Positions 28,752 to 38,249 of a stretch of 64,000 nucleotides of DNA are shown here, piece after piece. The DNA comes from Nitratireductor mangrovi (GTDB taxonomy: Bacteria > Pseudomonadota > Alphaproteobacteria > Rhizobiales > Rhizobiaceae), in the NCBI RefSeq assembly GCF_007922615.2, contig NZ_CP042301.2, positions 2,914,001-2,978,000 of the forward strand, given 5' to 3'. The stretch's first letter is position 1. Each line of letters opens with the position of its first letter. The position numbers and the translations under genes are program-made. The notes beneath the pieces were generated by a model, which saw only the letters and a list, made by a program, of their open reading frames with translations, was not told where the DNA came from and did not search any database.

Positions 28752-30197
28752 ATGGCGAAGAACGACTGGCCTGTCTACGGTGAGATCTCCGGTCCGATCG
28801 TGATGATCGGCTTTGGGTCGATCGGTCGCGGGACACTTCCCCTGATCGAGCGCCACTTCGGCTTCGACAAGAGCCGCATGGTCGTCATCGATCCGCGCGA
28901 CGACGACCGCAAGCTGCTCGACGAGCGCGGGATCGCCTTCGTCCAGGCTCATGTCACGAAGGACAACTACAGGGAGCTTCTGACGCCCTATCTGACCGCC
29001 GGCGAAGGTCAGGGCTTTTGCGTCAACCTCTCTGTGGACACGTCGTCGCTGGAACTGATGAAGCTCTGCCGCAAGCTCGGCGTGCTCTATGTCGACACGG
29101 TGGTGGAGCCGTGGTTCGGGTTTTATTTCGACAGCAGGGCCGGCAACGAGGCGCGCACCAACTACGCGCTGCGCGAGACCGTCAGGCGCGAGAAGAAGCG
29201 CAAGCCGGGCGGCACCACCGCGCTCTCCTGCTGCGGCGCCAACCCCGGCATGGTTTCGTGGTTCGTCAAGCAGGCGCTGGTCAATCTGGCCGGCGATCTC
29301 GGCCTCAAGTTCGAGGTACCGGCACCCGATGATCGAGCCGGCTGGGCGAAGCTGATGAAGAAAGCCGGTGTAAAGGGAATCCACATCGCCGAGCGCGATA
29401 CCCAGCGCACCCGCAAGCCGAAGCCGATGGACGTGTTCTGGAATACATGGTCGGTGGAAGGGTTTGTGTCAGAGGGCCTGCAGCCTGCCGAACTCGGCTG
29501 GGGGACCCACGAGAAATGGAAGCCCAAGAACGCCCGCGGTCACAAGAAGGGCTGCAAGGCAGCCATCTATCTCGAGCAGCCCGGCGCCAATACCCGCGTG
29601 CGCACATGGTGCCCGACGCCCGGCGCCCAATACGGTTTTCTCGTGACCCACAACGAGGCGATCTCGATCGCCGATTTCTTCACGGTACGCGACAAGGCGG
29701 GAAAGGTCTCCTACAGGCCGACCTGCCACTATGCCTATCACCCCTGCAACGATGCTGTCCTGTCGCTCCACGAGATGTTCGGAGCGGCCGGCAAGGCGCA
29801 ACCGGTGCACCATGTGCTCGACGAGAACGAACTGGTCGACGGCGTCGATGAACTCGGCGTGCTTCTCTACGGCCACAAGAAGAACGCCTACTGGTACGGT
29901 TCACAACTGTCGCTCGACGAGACCCGCAAGCTCGCGCCGTACCAGAACGCCACCGGGTTGCAGGTAACCTCGGCGGTGCTGGCCGGCATGGTGTGGGCCC
30001 TTGAAAACCCTGAAGCCGGCATCGTGGAAGCCGACGAGATGGACTATCGCCGCTGTCTTGAGGTCCAGATGCCTTATCTCGGCCCGGTGAACGGCTTTTA
30101 CACCGACTGGACGCCTCTCGATGCCCGTCCCGGGTTGTTCCCGGAAGACATCGATCGCAAGGACCCCTGGCAGTTCCGCAACATCCTTGTCAGGTAA
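28752..30197 (+). CDS. hss: Homospermidine synthase
   Basis: NAD-dependent enzyme (481 residues) that joins two putrescines, or putrescine and spermidine, to make sym-homospermidine, the long polyamine of many rhizobia. Visible are the Rossmann motif MIGFGSIGRGTLPLIERHF, VDTVVEPWFGFYF, CCGANPGMVSWFVKQAL and HNEAISIADFFTV, all typical of the bacterial family. The ATG is preceded by GGGCTCCTCA with weak ribosome-site character. The ornithine decarboxylase at 0.6-1.7 kb can supply putrescine, so both polyamine steps are in this window though far apart. The upstream region carries dyads. Confidence 0.95.
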   Translation: MAKNDWPVYGEISGPIVMIGFGSIGRGTLPLIERHFGFDKSRMVVIDPRDDDRKLLDERGIAFVQAHVTKDNYRELLTPYLTAGEGQGFCVNLSVDTSSLELMKLCRKLGVLYVDTVVEPWFGFYFDSRAGNEARTNYALRETVRREKKRKPGGTTALSCCGANPGMVSWFVKQALVNLAGDLGLKFEVPAPDDRAGWAKLMKKAGVKGIHIAERDTQRTRKPKPMDVFWNTWSVEGFVSEGLQPAELGWGTHEKWKPKNARGHKKGCKAAIYLEQPGANTRVRTWCPTPGAQYGFLVTHNEAISIADFFTVRDKAGKVSYRPTCHYAYHPCNDAVLSLHEMFGAAGKAQPVHHVLDENELVDGVDELGVLLYGHKKNAYWYGSQLSLDETRKLAPYQNATGLQVTSAVLAGMVWALENPEAGIVEADEMDYRRCLEVQMPYLGPVNGFYTDWTPLDARPGLFPEDIDRKDPWQFRNILVR

Positions 30198-30322
30198 TCT
30201 CACGCCTCGTGGAGGCAGGAGGATGCATCTGTCGGCCTAAGGTGGGGACCACGACCGTGGCCGCCTTGCTTTTGCCGATCTGACGCGGCAAGAAAAGCGC
30301 AGGAATTTAAGGAGACGCCGCC

Positions 30323-30691
30323 ATGAAACTTTACCGCTTGATGCTGGCGGCCGCGGCAGCGGCGGTGCTGGCCGGATGCCAGACCGAGGGAGGCGGCGGC
30401 TCGTTCGCACGGCAGCAGACCGGTGTGGAGGGCGACTGGATCGGCACCGATGGTGTCGCCATCTCGCGCTTCAACAGCGGCACGTTTGAAACCTTCGCGA
30501 CCGACACCGGCAACAAGCTCGCCCAGGGCACATACCGCCAGCGCGACGCGCGCACCATCGACATCACGCTCCGGTCGCTGATCCGTCAGACCACCTCGAG
30601 CGTGGCGTGCTCAATGGTCAACCAGCGCCAGCTCAACTGCACCAGCGATTCGGGCAGTCAGTTCGTCCTTGTCCGCCGCTCGGTAAGCTGA
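30323..30691 (+). CDS. omp10: Outer-membrane lipoprotein, Omp10 homologue
   Basis: Lipoprotein precursor of 122 residues. The signal sequence ends in VLAGC, a lipobox whose Cys would be lipidated. The mature part follows the Brucella Omp10 pattern closely: GVEGDWIGTDGVAISRFNSG, FETFATDTGNKLAQGTY, IDITLRSLIRQTTSSVAC and LNCTSDSGSQFVLVRR. Omp10 is an exposed outer-membrane lipoprotein and antigen in Brucella with structural similarity to protease-inhibitor lipoproteins (Inh-like beta barrel). AAGGAG sits 7 bases before the ATG. It stands alone between hss and the CoA-ligase gene. Confidence 0.9.
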   Translation: MKLYRLMLAAAAAAVLAGCQTEGGGGSFARQQTGVEGDWIGTDGVAISRFNSGTFETFATDTGNKLAQGTYRQRDARTIDITLRSLIRQTTSSVACSMVNQRQLNCTSDSGSQFVLVRRSVS

Positions 30692-30805
30692 CAACGGGGG
30701 CTGCAGGCCCTCGTCGCACAAATCTTTCTGCGTCTGTCTTCCCTCGCCTTGCACGGCGAAGTGGCCTCCTGCGATAACGGCTAAAAATCGGGAGGAGGCT
30801 CACGC

Positions 30806-32059
30806 ATGGGCGCATATTTCGACGATCTGGAGACGCGCGACGAGGTCGAGCGGGAGGCCGAAATGTTCGGCCGGCTGCCACATTTTCTCTCGCAGGCGAT
30901 GGCGCAGGCACCAGGGTTAGCGACCTGGCTGGCTGGCGTTTCGGCAAGCGAATTGACCTCACGCGAAGCGCTGGCGAAGCTGCCGGTGCTGCGCAAGGCG
31001 CAGCTGATGGAAATGCAGGCGAAGAACCCGCCTTTCGGCGGCTTTGCGGACGAGACCCGGCTTGCAGGCCGGCGTGTATTCCTGTCGCCGGGTCCGATCT
31101 GGGAACCGCAAGGCGATGGCGCCGATCCTGCCCAGGCTGCGCGCGCCTTCTTCGCCGCCGGCATTCGCCCCGGCGATCTTGTCCACAACGCTTTCGCCTA
31201 CCACATGACGCCAGGCGGCTTCATCCTCGACCAGGGCGCCAGGGCGCTGGGCTGCACGCTGTTCCCGGCCGGCGTCGGCAACACCGAAATGCAGGTCGAA
31301 GCGGCGGCGGCGCTGCGGCCGACCGTCTATTGCGGAACGCCCGACTTCCTCAAGGTCATGCTCGACAAGGCGGCGGAGAGCGGCAAGGACTTGTCCTCAT
31401 TCCGCCTTGGGCTGGTTTCTGGCGGCGCGCTCTTTCCGTCGCTGCGTGCCGAATACGCCGAACGCGGCATATCGGTGCTTCAGTGCTACGCGACCGCCGA
31501 ATTCGGCGTCATCGCCTACGAATCCACCGATGAGAGCGGCAATCCCCTGCCCGGCATGATCCTCAACGAAAACCTGATCGTTGAGATCGTGCGGCCGGGC
31601 ACTGGCGATCCCGTCGAAGACGGCGAAGTCGGTGAAGTCGTGGTCACCGGCTTCAACGCCACCTATCCGCTGGTCAGGCTCGGAACCGGCGACCTTTCGG
31701 CCATCATGCCCGGCATCTCCCCTTGCGGCCGGACCGGCCGGCGCATCCGTGGCTGGATGGGGCGCGCAGACCAGCGTACCAAGATCAAGGGCATGTTCGT
31801 CGACCCGAAACAGGTTGCCGAGATCGTCGGGCGCCACCCCGAGGTCGCAAAGGCGCGGCTTGTGGTGAGCCGCGATGGCGAAACCGACGCGATGGAGTTG
31901 CAGGTCGAACCGGCGAACGGCGCCGCGCCCGACGTCGGCGCGCTCAAGGGATCGCTGCGCGAACTCACCAAGCTCGCGGGAGCCGTTACACTGGTGGCGG
32001 CGGGGAGCCTGCCGAATGACGGCAAGGTGATCGCCGACGAGCGTGACTATTCCGCCTGA
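30806..32059 (+). CDS. AMP-forming CoA ligase, phenylacetate-CoA ligase-like
   Basis: Cytosolic 417-residue member of the adenylate-forming superfamily closest to PaaK. It activates a carboxylic acid as acyl-AMP and passes it to CoA. Seen are YCGTPDFLKVMLDKA, GGALFPSLRAEYAERG, CYATAEFGVIAYES (the A5/A6 region, adenine contacts), RLGTGDLS (motif with catalytic Asp) and GRADQRTKIKGMFVDPKQV (hinge and following beta strand). The classical A3 P-loop is weak, as in this PaaK subgroup. No phenylacetate operon is nearby, so substrate is open. GGGAGGAGG lies 7 bases before the ATG. Confidence 0.85.
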   Translation: MGAYFDDLETRDEVEREAEMFGRLPHFLSQAMAQAPGLATWLAGVSASELTSREALAKLPVLRKAQLMEMQAKNPPFGGFADETRLAGRRVFLSPGPIWEPQGDGADPAQAARAFFAAGIRPGDLVHNAFAYHMTPGGFILDQGARALGCTLFPAGVGNTEMQVEAAAALRPTVYCGTPDFLKVMLDKAAESGKDLSSFRLGLVSGGALFPSLRAEYAERGISVLQCYATAEFGVIAYESTDESGNPLPGMILNENLIVEIVRPGTGDPVEDGEVGEVVVTGFNATYPLVRLGTGDLSAIMPGISPCGRTGRRIRGWMGRADQRTKIKGMFVDPKQVAEIVGRHPEVAKARLVVSRDGETDAMELQVEPANGAAPDVGALKGSLRELTKLAGAVTLVAAGSLPNDGKVIADERDYSA

Positions 32060-32232
32060 GTCAGATCCGTCGGCGCACAACCAGCCACTTGCATCCTGTC
32101 GGGCGCGGTGTGAACATGGATTTGTCCGGCGCGAGACAATTTCGACAACATGGCGCGCTAGGTCTGATCTGCGAACGTTTTCGTTTCCCGGCGGGAATGC
32201 GTCCCTGTTCGGGGTGGAATGGGAGAATCGTC

Positions 32233-34422
32233 ATGAAAAAGCTCGCCGCGCTTGCCACGGTCTCGGCATCGGCTCTTGCGATGTCGGCCACGGCATCCTT
32301 TGCCGACTACACGCTGAACATTTTGCATATCAACGACTGGCACAGCCGCATCGAGTCGATCAACAAATACGATTCGACCTGCTCGGCCGAGGACGAGACT
32401 GAAGGCAAATGCTTCGGCGGCGCCGCCAGGCTGGTGACCGCCGCGGCCGCCCGGCGCGGCGCGCTAGAGGGCGAGAACGTGCTGTTCCTCAATGCTGGCG
32501 ACAATTTCCAAGGATCGCTTTACTACACCACCTACAAGGGGGCCGTCGAAGCCGAGTTCCTCAACCAGATGGGTACCGACGCCATGGCTGTCGGCAACCA
32601 TGAGTTCGACGACGGCGAGGAAGGTCTTGCGACATTTCTCGACGCGGCCAAGTTTCCGGTCCTCAGCGCCAACGTCGCGCCCGACGACGCCTCGGTTCTC
32701 GGCGACCGGGTGAAGGCCTATGCCATCCTGGACGTCGGCGGTGAAAAGGTGGCGATCATCGGCGCCGTCGCCAACGACACCGCCGAGCTCTCCTCGCCCG
32801 GCGAGCACGTGAGCTTCGCCGACGATGTCGAGACCATTACTGCTGCTGTCGAGGAAGTCACCGCTCAGGGCGTGAACAAGATCATCGCGCTCACCCATGT
32901 CGGCTATCCGCGCGATCTGGCGGCAATCGCCAAGATCCCCGGCGTTGACGTGGTCGTCGGCGGCCACTCCAACACCTTCCTGTCGAACACCGCCGATGGT
33001 GCCGACGGCCCCTACCCGACGATGGTGGACAATCCCGACGGTCACAAGGTTCCTGTCGTCCAGGCGGCGTCCTATTCCAAATATCTGGGCGAGTTGAAGG
33101 TCGTGTTCGACGATGCCGGCGTCGTTACCTCCGCGACGGGCGAACCGATGCTGCTTGATGCTTCGGTCACCCCCGATGCTGGCGTGCTTACCCGCATCGC
33201 TGAGCTGGGCGCACCGATCGAGGAATTGAAGGCGAAGGTCGTGGCCGAGACAACGGCGCCGATCGACGGCAGCCGCGACAGTTGCCGCGCCGGCGAATGC
33301 GAGATGGGCAACCTCGTCAGCGACGCCATGCTGGAGCGGGTCAAGAACCAGGGTATCCAGGTCGCGATCCAGAATGGCGGTGGCCTGCGCGCCTCCATCG
33401 ACCAGGGCGAGGTCACGATGGGCGAGGTGCTCTCGGTACTGCCGTTCCAGAACACCCTCGCCACGTTCCAACTGGCCGGCAAGGATATCGTGGCCTCGCT
33501 CGAGAACGGCGTCAGCCAGATCGAGGATGGCGGCGGACGCTTCGCGCAGGTTGCCGGCCTGCGTTACTCGTTTGATCCGTCGGTGGCACCGAACGAGGGC
33601 CGCATCAAGTCGGTCGAGGTCAACGAGGGCGGCAACTGGGTACCGATCGACCCCGACAAGGTCTACGGCGTGGTATCCAACAACTTCATGCGCAATGGCG
33701 GCGACGGCTACGCCCTGTTCAAGACCAACGCCCAAAACGCCTATGATTACGGCCCGGGTCTCGAGCAGGTGGTTGCCGACTACCTCGCCGAAGTCGGCCC
33801 CTATGAGCCCAAGATCGAAGGCCGCGTGACCAAGGTCGAGGCCGCGATGGACGAGACCGAGGACAAGGCGATGGCGGATGAGCCCGCGCCCGCCGAGGAA
33901 GCAGCGGCGGCCGAGGAAGCGGCCATCACCACCCCGGAACTGCCGGCCATGTCCTCGACGCTCACCACCGAGGCGCCGATGTTGCCGGCCGATGAAACCG
34001 CTGATGCGGCAATGGCGAAGGAAGCGGAGATGAAGGCCGCCGAGGAGGCCAAGATGGCCGAAGAGGCAGCCGCCAAGAAGGCCGAGGAAGAGAAAATGGC
34101 CAAGGAGGCGGAGATGAAGGCCGCCGAGGAGGCCAAGATGGCCGAAGAGGCAGCCGCCAAGAAGGCCGAGGAAGAGAAAATGGCCAAGGAGGCGGAGATG
34201 AAGGCGGAAGAAACCGCCATGGCCGCCGAAAAGCCCGCTGGCGGCGAGATGGCGATGGAAGAGCAGATGCATACCATCGCACGCGGCGACAGCTACTGGA
34301 GGCTGGCGGCGAAGTTCTACGGCGATCCGATGATGTGGCCCAAGCTGAAGGCCGCCAATCCGGACTACAACCCCGACTTCCTGCCGATCGGCGCGATGTT
34401 GAAGGTGCCGGCGGCGAACTGA
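32233..34422 (+). CDS. Periplasmic bifunctional 5'-nucleotidase/metallophosphatase with LysM tail
   Basis: Exported 729-residue enzyme: signal peptide (TVSASALAMSATASFAD), calcineurin-like metallophosphatase domain (~25-310; LHINDWHSRIES, NAGDNFQGS, GNHEFDDG, GGHSN, the metal ligands), 5'-nucleotidase C-terminal domain (~340-530; NGGGLRASIDQGEVTMGEVL, VSNNFMRNGGDGY), an Ala/Glu/Lys-rich coiled-coil-like linker with 28-residue repeats, and a terminal LysM domain (MHTIARGDSYWRLAAKFYGD) that binds peptidoglycan. It would take phosphate from extracellular nucleotides. A GGGAGA ribosome site precedes this ATG; a longer upstream frame lacks one. A strong terminator follows. Confidence 0.93.
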   Translation: MKKLAALATVSASALAMSATASFADYTLNILHINDWHSRIESINKYDSTCSAEDETEGKCFGGAARLVTAAAARRGALEGENVLFLNAGDNFQGSLYYTTYKGAVEAEFLNQMGTDAMAVGNHEFDDGEEGLATFLDAAKFPVLSANVAPDDASVLGDRVKAYAILDVGGEKVAIIGAVANDTAELSSPGEHVSFADDVETITAAVEEVTAQGVNKIIALTHVGYPRDLAAIAKIPGVDVVVGGHSNTFLSNTADGADGPYPTMVDNPDGHKVPVVQAASYSKYLGELKVVFDDAGVVTSATGEPMLLDASVTPDAGVLTRIAELGAPIEELKAKVVAETTAPIDGSRDSCRAGECEMGNLVSDAMLERVKNQGIQVAIQNGGGLRASIDQGEVTMGEVLSVLPFQNTLATFQLAGKDIVASLENGVSQIEDGGGRFAQVAGLRYSFDPSVAPNEGRIKSVEVNEGGNWVPIDPDKVYGVVSNNFMRNGGDGYALFKTNAQNAYDYGPGLEQVVADYLAEVGPYEPKIEGRVTKVEAAMDETEDKAMADEPAPAEEAAAAEEAAITTPELPAMSSTLTTEAPMLPADETADAAMAKEAEMKAAEEAKMAEEAAAKKAEEEKMAKEAEMKAAEEAKMAEEAAAKKAEEEKMAKEAEMKAEETAMAAEKPAGGEMAMEEQMHTIARGDSYWRLAAKFYGDPMMWPKLKAANPDYNPDFLPIGAMLKVPAAN
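34018..34206 (+). repeat. 84-bp coding tandem repeat (two full copies plus a part)
   Basis: Unit 1 at 34018-34101, unit 2 at 34102-34185 and the first 21 bases of a third from 34186 are nearly identical at DNA level. Each unit encodes 28 residues rich in Ala, Glu, Lys and Met (start KEAEMKAAEEAKMAEE), a helical spacer between the nucleotidase and LysM domains. Such near-identical repeats are prone to copy-number change. Confidence 0.95.
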
Positions 34423-34448
34423 CCGCCTGCTTCCTTCGCGACCAATTG

Positions 34449-34480
34449 ACCCGCCCTTTCGTCAAAGGGCGGGTTTTGCT
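34449..34480 (+). terminator. Rho-independent terminator after nucleotidase gene
   Basis: CCCGCCCTTT (34450-34459) and AAAGGGCGGG (34464-34473) form a 10-bp perfect stem with a 4-base loop, followed by TTTT and a further T-rich stretch. It lies 28 bases after the stop codon and matches the intrinsic terminator form. Confidence 0.92.
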
Positions 34481-34583
34481 TTTCTACGACGCTTGGTCGT
34501 GTAGTTCTCGTCTTTACAGGCCGCGCCCGCTATTGAAGCAGGATCGGGCGCCTCTATCTCGGCATGTGGACGAGGGCATCTTC

Positions 34584-35648
34584 ATGACGACCAAGACCAG
34601 CATTTCCGGCGCCAGCGCGAAGGCACTCGGCCCTCTGCCCGGAGGGCATCCGCCCGTTCGCGCTCCCAAAGTCGGCGTCATGCTGGTCAATCTCGGTACG
34701 CCCGACGGCACCGACTACGCACCGATGCGGCGCTACCTGCGCGAGTTCCTGTCCGACCGGCGCGTGATCGAGTGGCCGCGCGCCATCTGGTACCCGATCC
34801 TTTACGGCATCGTTCTCAACACACGGCCCAAGAAATCCGGCGCCGCCTACGCCAAGATCTGGAACATGGAACGCAACGAATCGCCCCTGCGCACGTTCAC
34901 GCGGGCACAGGCGGAGAAGCTGGCGGACGCCCTTTCCGGCCACGAGCATGTCGTCGTCGACTGGGCGATGCGCTACGGCCAGCCGTCGATTGCGAGCGTG
35001 CTGGACCGGCTGACCGAGGCCGGTTGCGACCGCGTTGTTATGTTTCCGCTCTATCCGCAATATTCTGCGACGACGACGGCCACGGTGAACGACAAGTTCT
35101 TCGAAGCTCTGTCAGCCAAGCGTTGGATGCCCGCGGTCCGGACGGTGCCTGCCTATTATGATGAGCCCGTCTACATTGAGGCGCTGGCCCGCTCGATCGA
35201 AGCCCATCTCGCGACGGTCGGTTTCGAGCCCGAGGTTGTGATCGCCTCCTATCACGGCATTCCGCAGAGCTATTTCCAGCGTGGCGACCCTTACCATTGT
35301 CATTGCCAGAAGACGACACGCCTGCTGCGCGAGCGCCTCGGCTGGGACGAGAAAACGCTGATCACCTGCTTCCAGTCCCGTTTCGGGCCCGAGGAGTGGT
35401 TGCAGCCCTACACCGACAAGACGATTGAGAAGCTGGCGCGGGATGGCGTGAAATCGATCGCCGTCTTCAACCCCGGCTTTGTCTCCGACTGCCTGGAAAC
35501 GCTGGAAGAGATTGCCGGCGAGGCTGGCGAAATTTTTCATGAAGCCGGCGGCGAGAATTTCACCCACATCCCTTGCCTGAACGACAGCACCGAGGGCATG
35601 GCCGTCATCGAGGCGATGGTCCGCCGCGAGCTTTCCGGCTGGCTCTGA
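34584..35648 (+). CDS. hemH: Ferrochelatase
   Basis: Enzyme (354 residues) that inserts Fe2+ into protoporphyrin IX as the last step of haem synthesis. Characteristic pieces: GVMLVNLGTPDGTDY, MRYGQPSI, FPLYPQYSATTTATV, SYHGIPQSYFQRGDPYHC (metal-related His and following residues), TCFQSRFGPEEWLQPYTD and the acidic site in CLNDSTEGM. GAGGG precedes the ATG at 34584 by a normal gap; earlier in-frame starts overlap the terminator and are rejected. A short alpha/beta hydrolase gene starts 5 bases after the stop, so they share a transcript. Confidence 0.95.
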   Translation: MTTKTSISGASAKALGPLPGGHPPVRAPKVGVMLVNLGTPDGTDYAPMRRYLREFLSDRRVIEWPRAIWYPILYGIVLNTRPKKSGAAYAKIWNMERNESPLRTFTRAQAEKLADALSGHEHVVVDWAMRYGQPSIASVLDRLTEAGCDRVVMFPLYPQYSATTTATVNDKFFEALSAKRWMPAVRTVPAYYDEPVYIEALARSIEAHLATVGFEPEVVIASYHGIPQSYFQRGDPYHCHCQKTTRLLRERLGWDEKTLITCFQSRFGPEEWLQPYTDKTIEKLARDGVKSIAVFNPGFVSDCLETLEEIAGEAGEIFHEAGGENFTHIPCLNDSTEGMAVIEAMVRRELSGWL

Positions 35649-35653
35649 CTGGC

Positions 35654-36670
35654 ATGATCGCTCGCATTATTGCACTTATTGTGGCGATCCTCGCGGCTTT
35701 CGCCGCTGTTGTGGTCGGCCTCGTTGCCTTCAGTCGGCCTCCCGAACAGCCGCAGCCGGCGGCGGACGAAAGTCTGGATTTCAGCGCGGCGATCTCTCAG
35801 GACCTTGCCGGATTGCCTGAACCGACATCCTGGACCGCACGCGATGGAACGGCGCTCGTCTATCGCCGCTATGACCGGGAAGGGACCGGTGGTCGTGTCG
35901 TCATTCTCGTGCACGGCTCCGGCTGGCACGGCATGCAGTTCCACGCGATGGCAAGCGCACTCGCACGTAGAGGCCTCGCGACGGTGATCGTTCCGGACCT
36001 GCGCGGCCACGGCCGAGACCCTGAACGCCGCGGCGACGTCGACCATATCGGCCAGCTCGAGGAAGACCTCGCCGACCTGATCGGTCACCTCCGCGCGCTG
36101 GGACTGGACGGCCACATGGTGCTCGGCGGGCATTCCTCGGGCGGCGGGCTCGTCATACGGTTCGCCGGCGGCCCGTTCGGCAAGATCGCCGATGGCTTCC
36201 TGCTTATGGCGCCATTTCTGAAATACGACGCGCCGACTACGCGGCCGAACTCCGGCGGCTGGGCGCGGCCTGCGACGCCGCGCATTATCGGCCTGTCGAT
36301 CCTTAACGGCCTGGGCATCGCTGGGTTCAACCACCTGCCGGTCATATCCTTCGCGATGCCGCGTTCCGTGCTCGATGGACCGCTCGGCGCGACGGCAACG
36401 ACGCGCTACAGCCATCGCATGAACGTTTCTTTCGCGCCGCGCACAGACTTCGGGGCCGACCTGGCGGCAATGACAGCGCCTTTCCTGCTGGTCGCGGGAG
36501 CCAAGGACGAAGCCTTCATCGCGGAAGCCTATGAAGTGACCATCGCCGAACATACGGACGCTGGCTCCTACCGCGTGCTGCCCGGCATCTCTCATCTGGG
36601 GATCGTCACCGACCCGGCAGCGATCAATGCGGTCGCGACGTGGTTGGCGACTTTGCCTCGCAACGACTGA
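35654..36670 (+). CDS. Membrane-anchored alpha/beta hydrolase
   Basis: A 338-residue protein with an N-terminal transmembrane anchor (IARIIALIVAILAAFAAVVVG) and an alpha/beta-hydrolase domain. The oxyanion/His-Gly motif is VHGSGWHGMQFH, the nucleophile elbow LGGHSSGGG (Ser), and a C-terminal His is in GISHLGIV with an Asp in AGAKDEAFI. It looks like a lysophospholipase or esterase of unknown substrate located at the cytoplasmic membrane. It starts 5 bases downstream of ferrochelatase, so transcription is shared, though no functional link is clear. Confidence 0.85.
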   Translation: MIARIIALIVAILAAFAAVVVGLVAFSRPPEQPQPAADESLDFSAAISQDLAGLPEPTSWTARDGTALVYRRYDREGTGGRVVILVHGSGWHGMQFHAMASALARRGLATVIVPDLRGHGRDPERRGDVDHIGQLEEDLADLIGHLRALGLDGHMVLGGHSSGGGLVIRFAGGPFGKIADGFLLMAPFLKYDAPTTRPNSGGWARPATPRIIGLSILNGLGIAGFNHLPVISFAMPRSVLDGPLGATATTRYSHRMNVSFAPRTDFGADLAAMTAPFLLVAGAKDEAFIAEAYEVTIAEHTDAGSYRVLPGISHLGIVTDPAAINAVATWLATLPRND

Positions 36671-36772
36671 GTGGCAATCCCCAAAAGCAAGATTGTTTCT
36701 GCAACATTTCGCGCTTAAGTCTTAGCAAGGCGGCCGCACTTGCGGCGCGTTACGGGCAGCGGAGGCATCCCC

Positions 36773-37735
36773 ATGGCATTCACCGGTCTCGATATCCTCA
36801 TTCCGGTTCTCGTCGTCCTCGTCTTGCTGCTCATCTTTGCCGGCATCAAGACGGTTCCCCAGGGCAACAACTTCACCGTCGAACGTTTTGGCCGCTACAC
36901 CCGCACTTTGACGCCCGGCCTCAACATCATCGTGCCATTCATCGATCGGATCGGCGCGCGCCTCAACATGATGGAACAGGTGCTCGACGTTCCCACCCAG
37001 GAGGTGATTACCCGCGACAACGCCACCGTCGCCGTCGACGGCGTCGCGTTCTACCAGGTACTGAACGCGGCGCAGGCTGCCTACCAGGTGTCGGGGCTGG
37101 AAAACGCCATCCTCAATCTGACCATGACCAACATTCGCTCGGTCATGGGTTCCATGGATCTCGACGAGTTGCTGTCGAACCGCGACGCTATCAACGAGCG
37201 CCTTCTGCGCGTCGTTGACGAGGCGGCCAACCCCTGGGGTGTCAAGATGACCCGGGTCGAAATCAAGGACATCAACCCGCCGGAAAATCTAGTCGAATCG
37301 ATGGCCCGGCAGATGATGGCCGAGCGCAACAAACGCGCCCAGATTCTGGAAGCCGAGGGGCTGAAGCAGGCGCAGGTTCTGGAAGCGGAAGGCCGCAAGG
37401 AAGCGGCTTTCCGCGACGCCGAGGCGCGCGAGCGGCTCGCGGAGGCCGAAGCCCGCGCCACCCAATCCGTATCGGAAGCGATCGCCCAGGGCGACGTGCA
37501 GGCGATCAATTACTTCGTGGCGCAGAAATACACCGAAGCCTTGGGCAAGATCGGCTCGGCCGCAAACAACAAGGTAGTGTTGATGCCGATCGAGGCATCG
37601 TCCCTCATCGGCTCGCTCGGCGGCATTGGAGCGATCGCCAAGGAGGTGTTCGGAGATGGCGGCGGCGAAACGCGGACCCGCTCGACCGCACGCACGCCTG
37701 CGGTCACGCCGGATCGGTCGCGGCCGAACGACTAG
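36773..37735 (+). CDS. qmcA: SPFH/Band-7 membrane-scaffold protein
   Basis: Stomatin-like protein of 320 residues: N-terminal hairpin-like hydrophobic segment ([20 protein letters not shown]), SPFH domain ([59 protein letters not shown]), then a charged coiled-coil helix (residues ~180-235, [15 protein letters not shown] and [12 protein letters not shown]) and a Gly-rich tail. Such proteins form oligomeric membrane platforms and work with an NfeD partner. The partner gene (NfeD) starts 18 bases later. GGAGG lies 7 bases before this ATG. Confidence 0.9.
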   Translation: MAFTGLDILIPVLVVLVLLLIFAGIKTVPQGNNFTVERFGRYTRTLTPGLNIIVPFIDRIGARLNMMEQVLDVPTQEVITRDNATVAVDGVAFYQVLNAAQAAYQVSGLENAILNLTMTNIRSVMGSMDLDELLSNRDAINERLLRVVDEAANPWGVKMTRVEIKDINPPENLVESMARQMMAERNKRAQILEAEGLKQAQVLEAEGRKEAAFRDAEARERLAEAEARATQSVSEAIAQGDVQAINYFVAQKYTEALGKIGSAANNKVVLMPIEASSLIGSLGGIGAIAKEVFGDGGGETRTRSTARTPAVTPDRSRPND

Positions 37736-37753
37736 GCGCGGACGGAGGCGGCC

Positions 37754-38212
37754 ATGATCGCACGCATTTTTGCCGAACTCGGTCCGTGGAACTGGATCGT
37801 CCTTGGTTTCCTCCTGCTGGCGCTGGAGATACTGGTCCCCGGAGTCTTCCTGGTATGGATCGGCCTCGCAGCGCTCGCCACCGGCCTGCTGTCGATCGCA
37901 CTATGGGAGGCGGGTTTCTGGACCTGGCAGGTACAGACGATCGTCTTCCTGCTGTTGTCGCTGCTTTCCGCTTATGGCGGCTATCGCTTCGTTCGCGGTC
38001 GGGAGACGCCGAGCGACCAGCCCCTGCTCAACCAGCGCGCCCGGCAACTTGTCGGACGCACGGCCACGCTGGAGGAAGACATGCGAGAGGGGCGGGGCCG
38101 TATCCGCCTTGGCGATACCTATTGGCGCGTCTCCGGCCCGGACGCTGCCGCCGGCACGCGCGTCCGTGTCGTCGAAGCCAAGGACTCGGAGTTGACCGTC
38201 GAGGTGATCTAG
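37754..38212 (+). CDS. NfeD-family membrane protein
   Basis: A 152-residue inner-membrane protein with about three N-terminal hydrophobic segments (IVLGFLLLALEILVPGVFLVWIG, ALATGLLSIALWEAG, IVFLLLSLLSAYGGY) and a C-terminal soluble OB-fold of the short NfeD type (GRTATLEEDMREGRGRIRLGD, RVVEAKDSELTVEVI). NfeD proteins pair with SPFH proteins in membrane domain organisation. It follows the SPFH gene by 18 bases and precedes the cyclase-hydrolase gene by 37 bases. Confidence 0.9.
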   Translation: MIARIFAELGPWNWIVLGFLLLALEILVPGVFLVWIGLAALATGLLSIALWEAGFWTWQVQTIVFLLLSLLSAYGGYRFVRGRETPSDQPLLNQRARQLVGRTATLEEDMREGRGRIRLGDTYWRVSGPDAAAGTRVRVVEAKDSELTVEVI

Positions 38213-38249
38213 CCAGCCATGAACCGAAAACTGTCCACTGGAGGCTGAG

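Noticed and set aside
34018..34206. CRISPR-like array
   Set aside because: The 84-bp repeats are directly adjacent, in frame inside a coding sequence, and have no spacers.
32464..34272. A 602-codon minus-strand frame opposite the nucleotidase gene
   Set aside because: It has no domain or ribosome site, and the plus-strand gene keeps signal peptide, metallophosphatase and LysM motifs.
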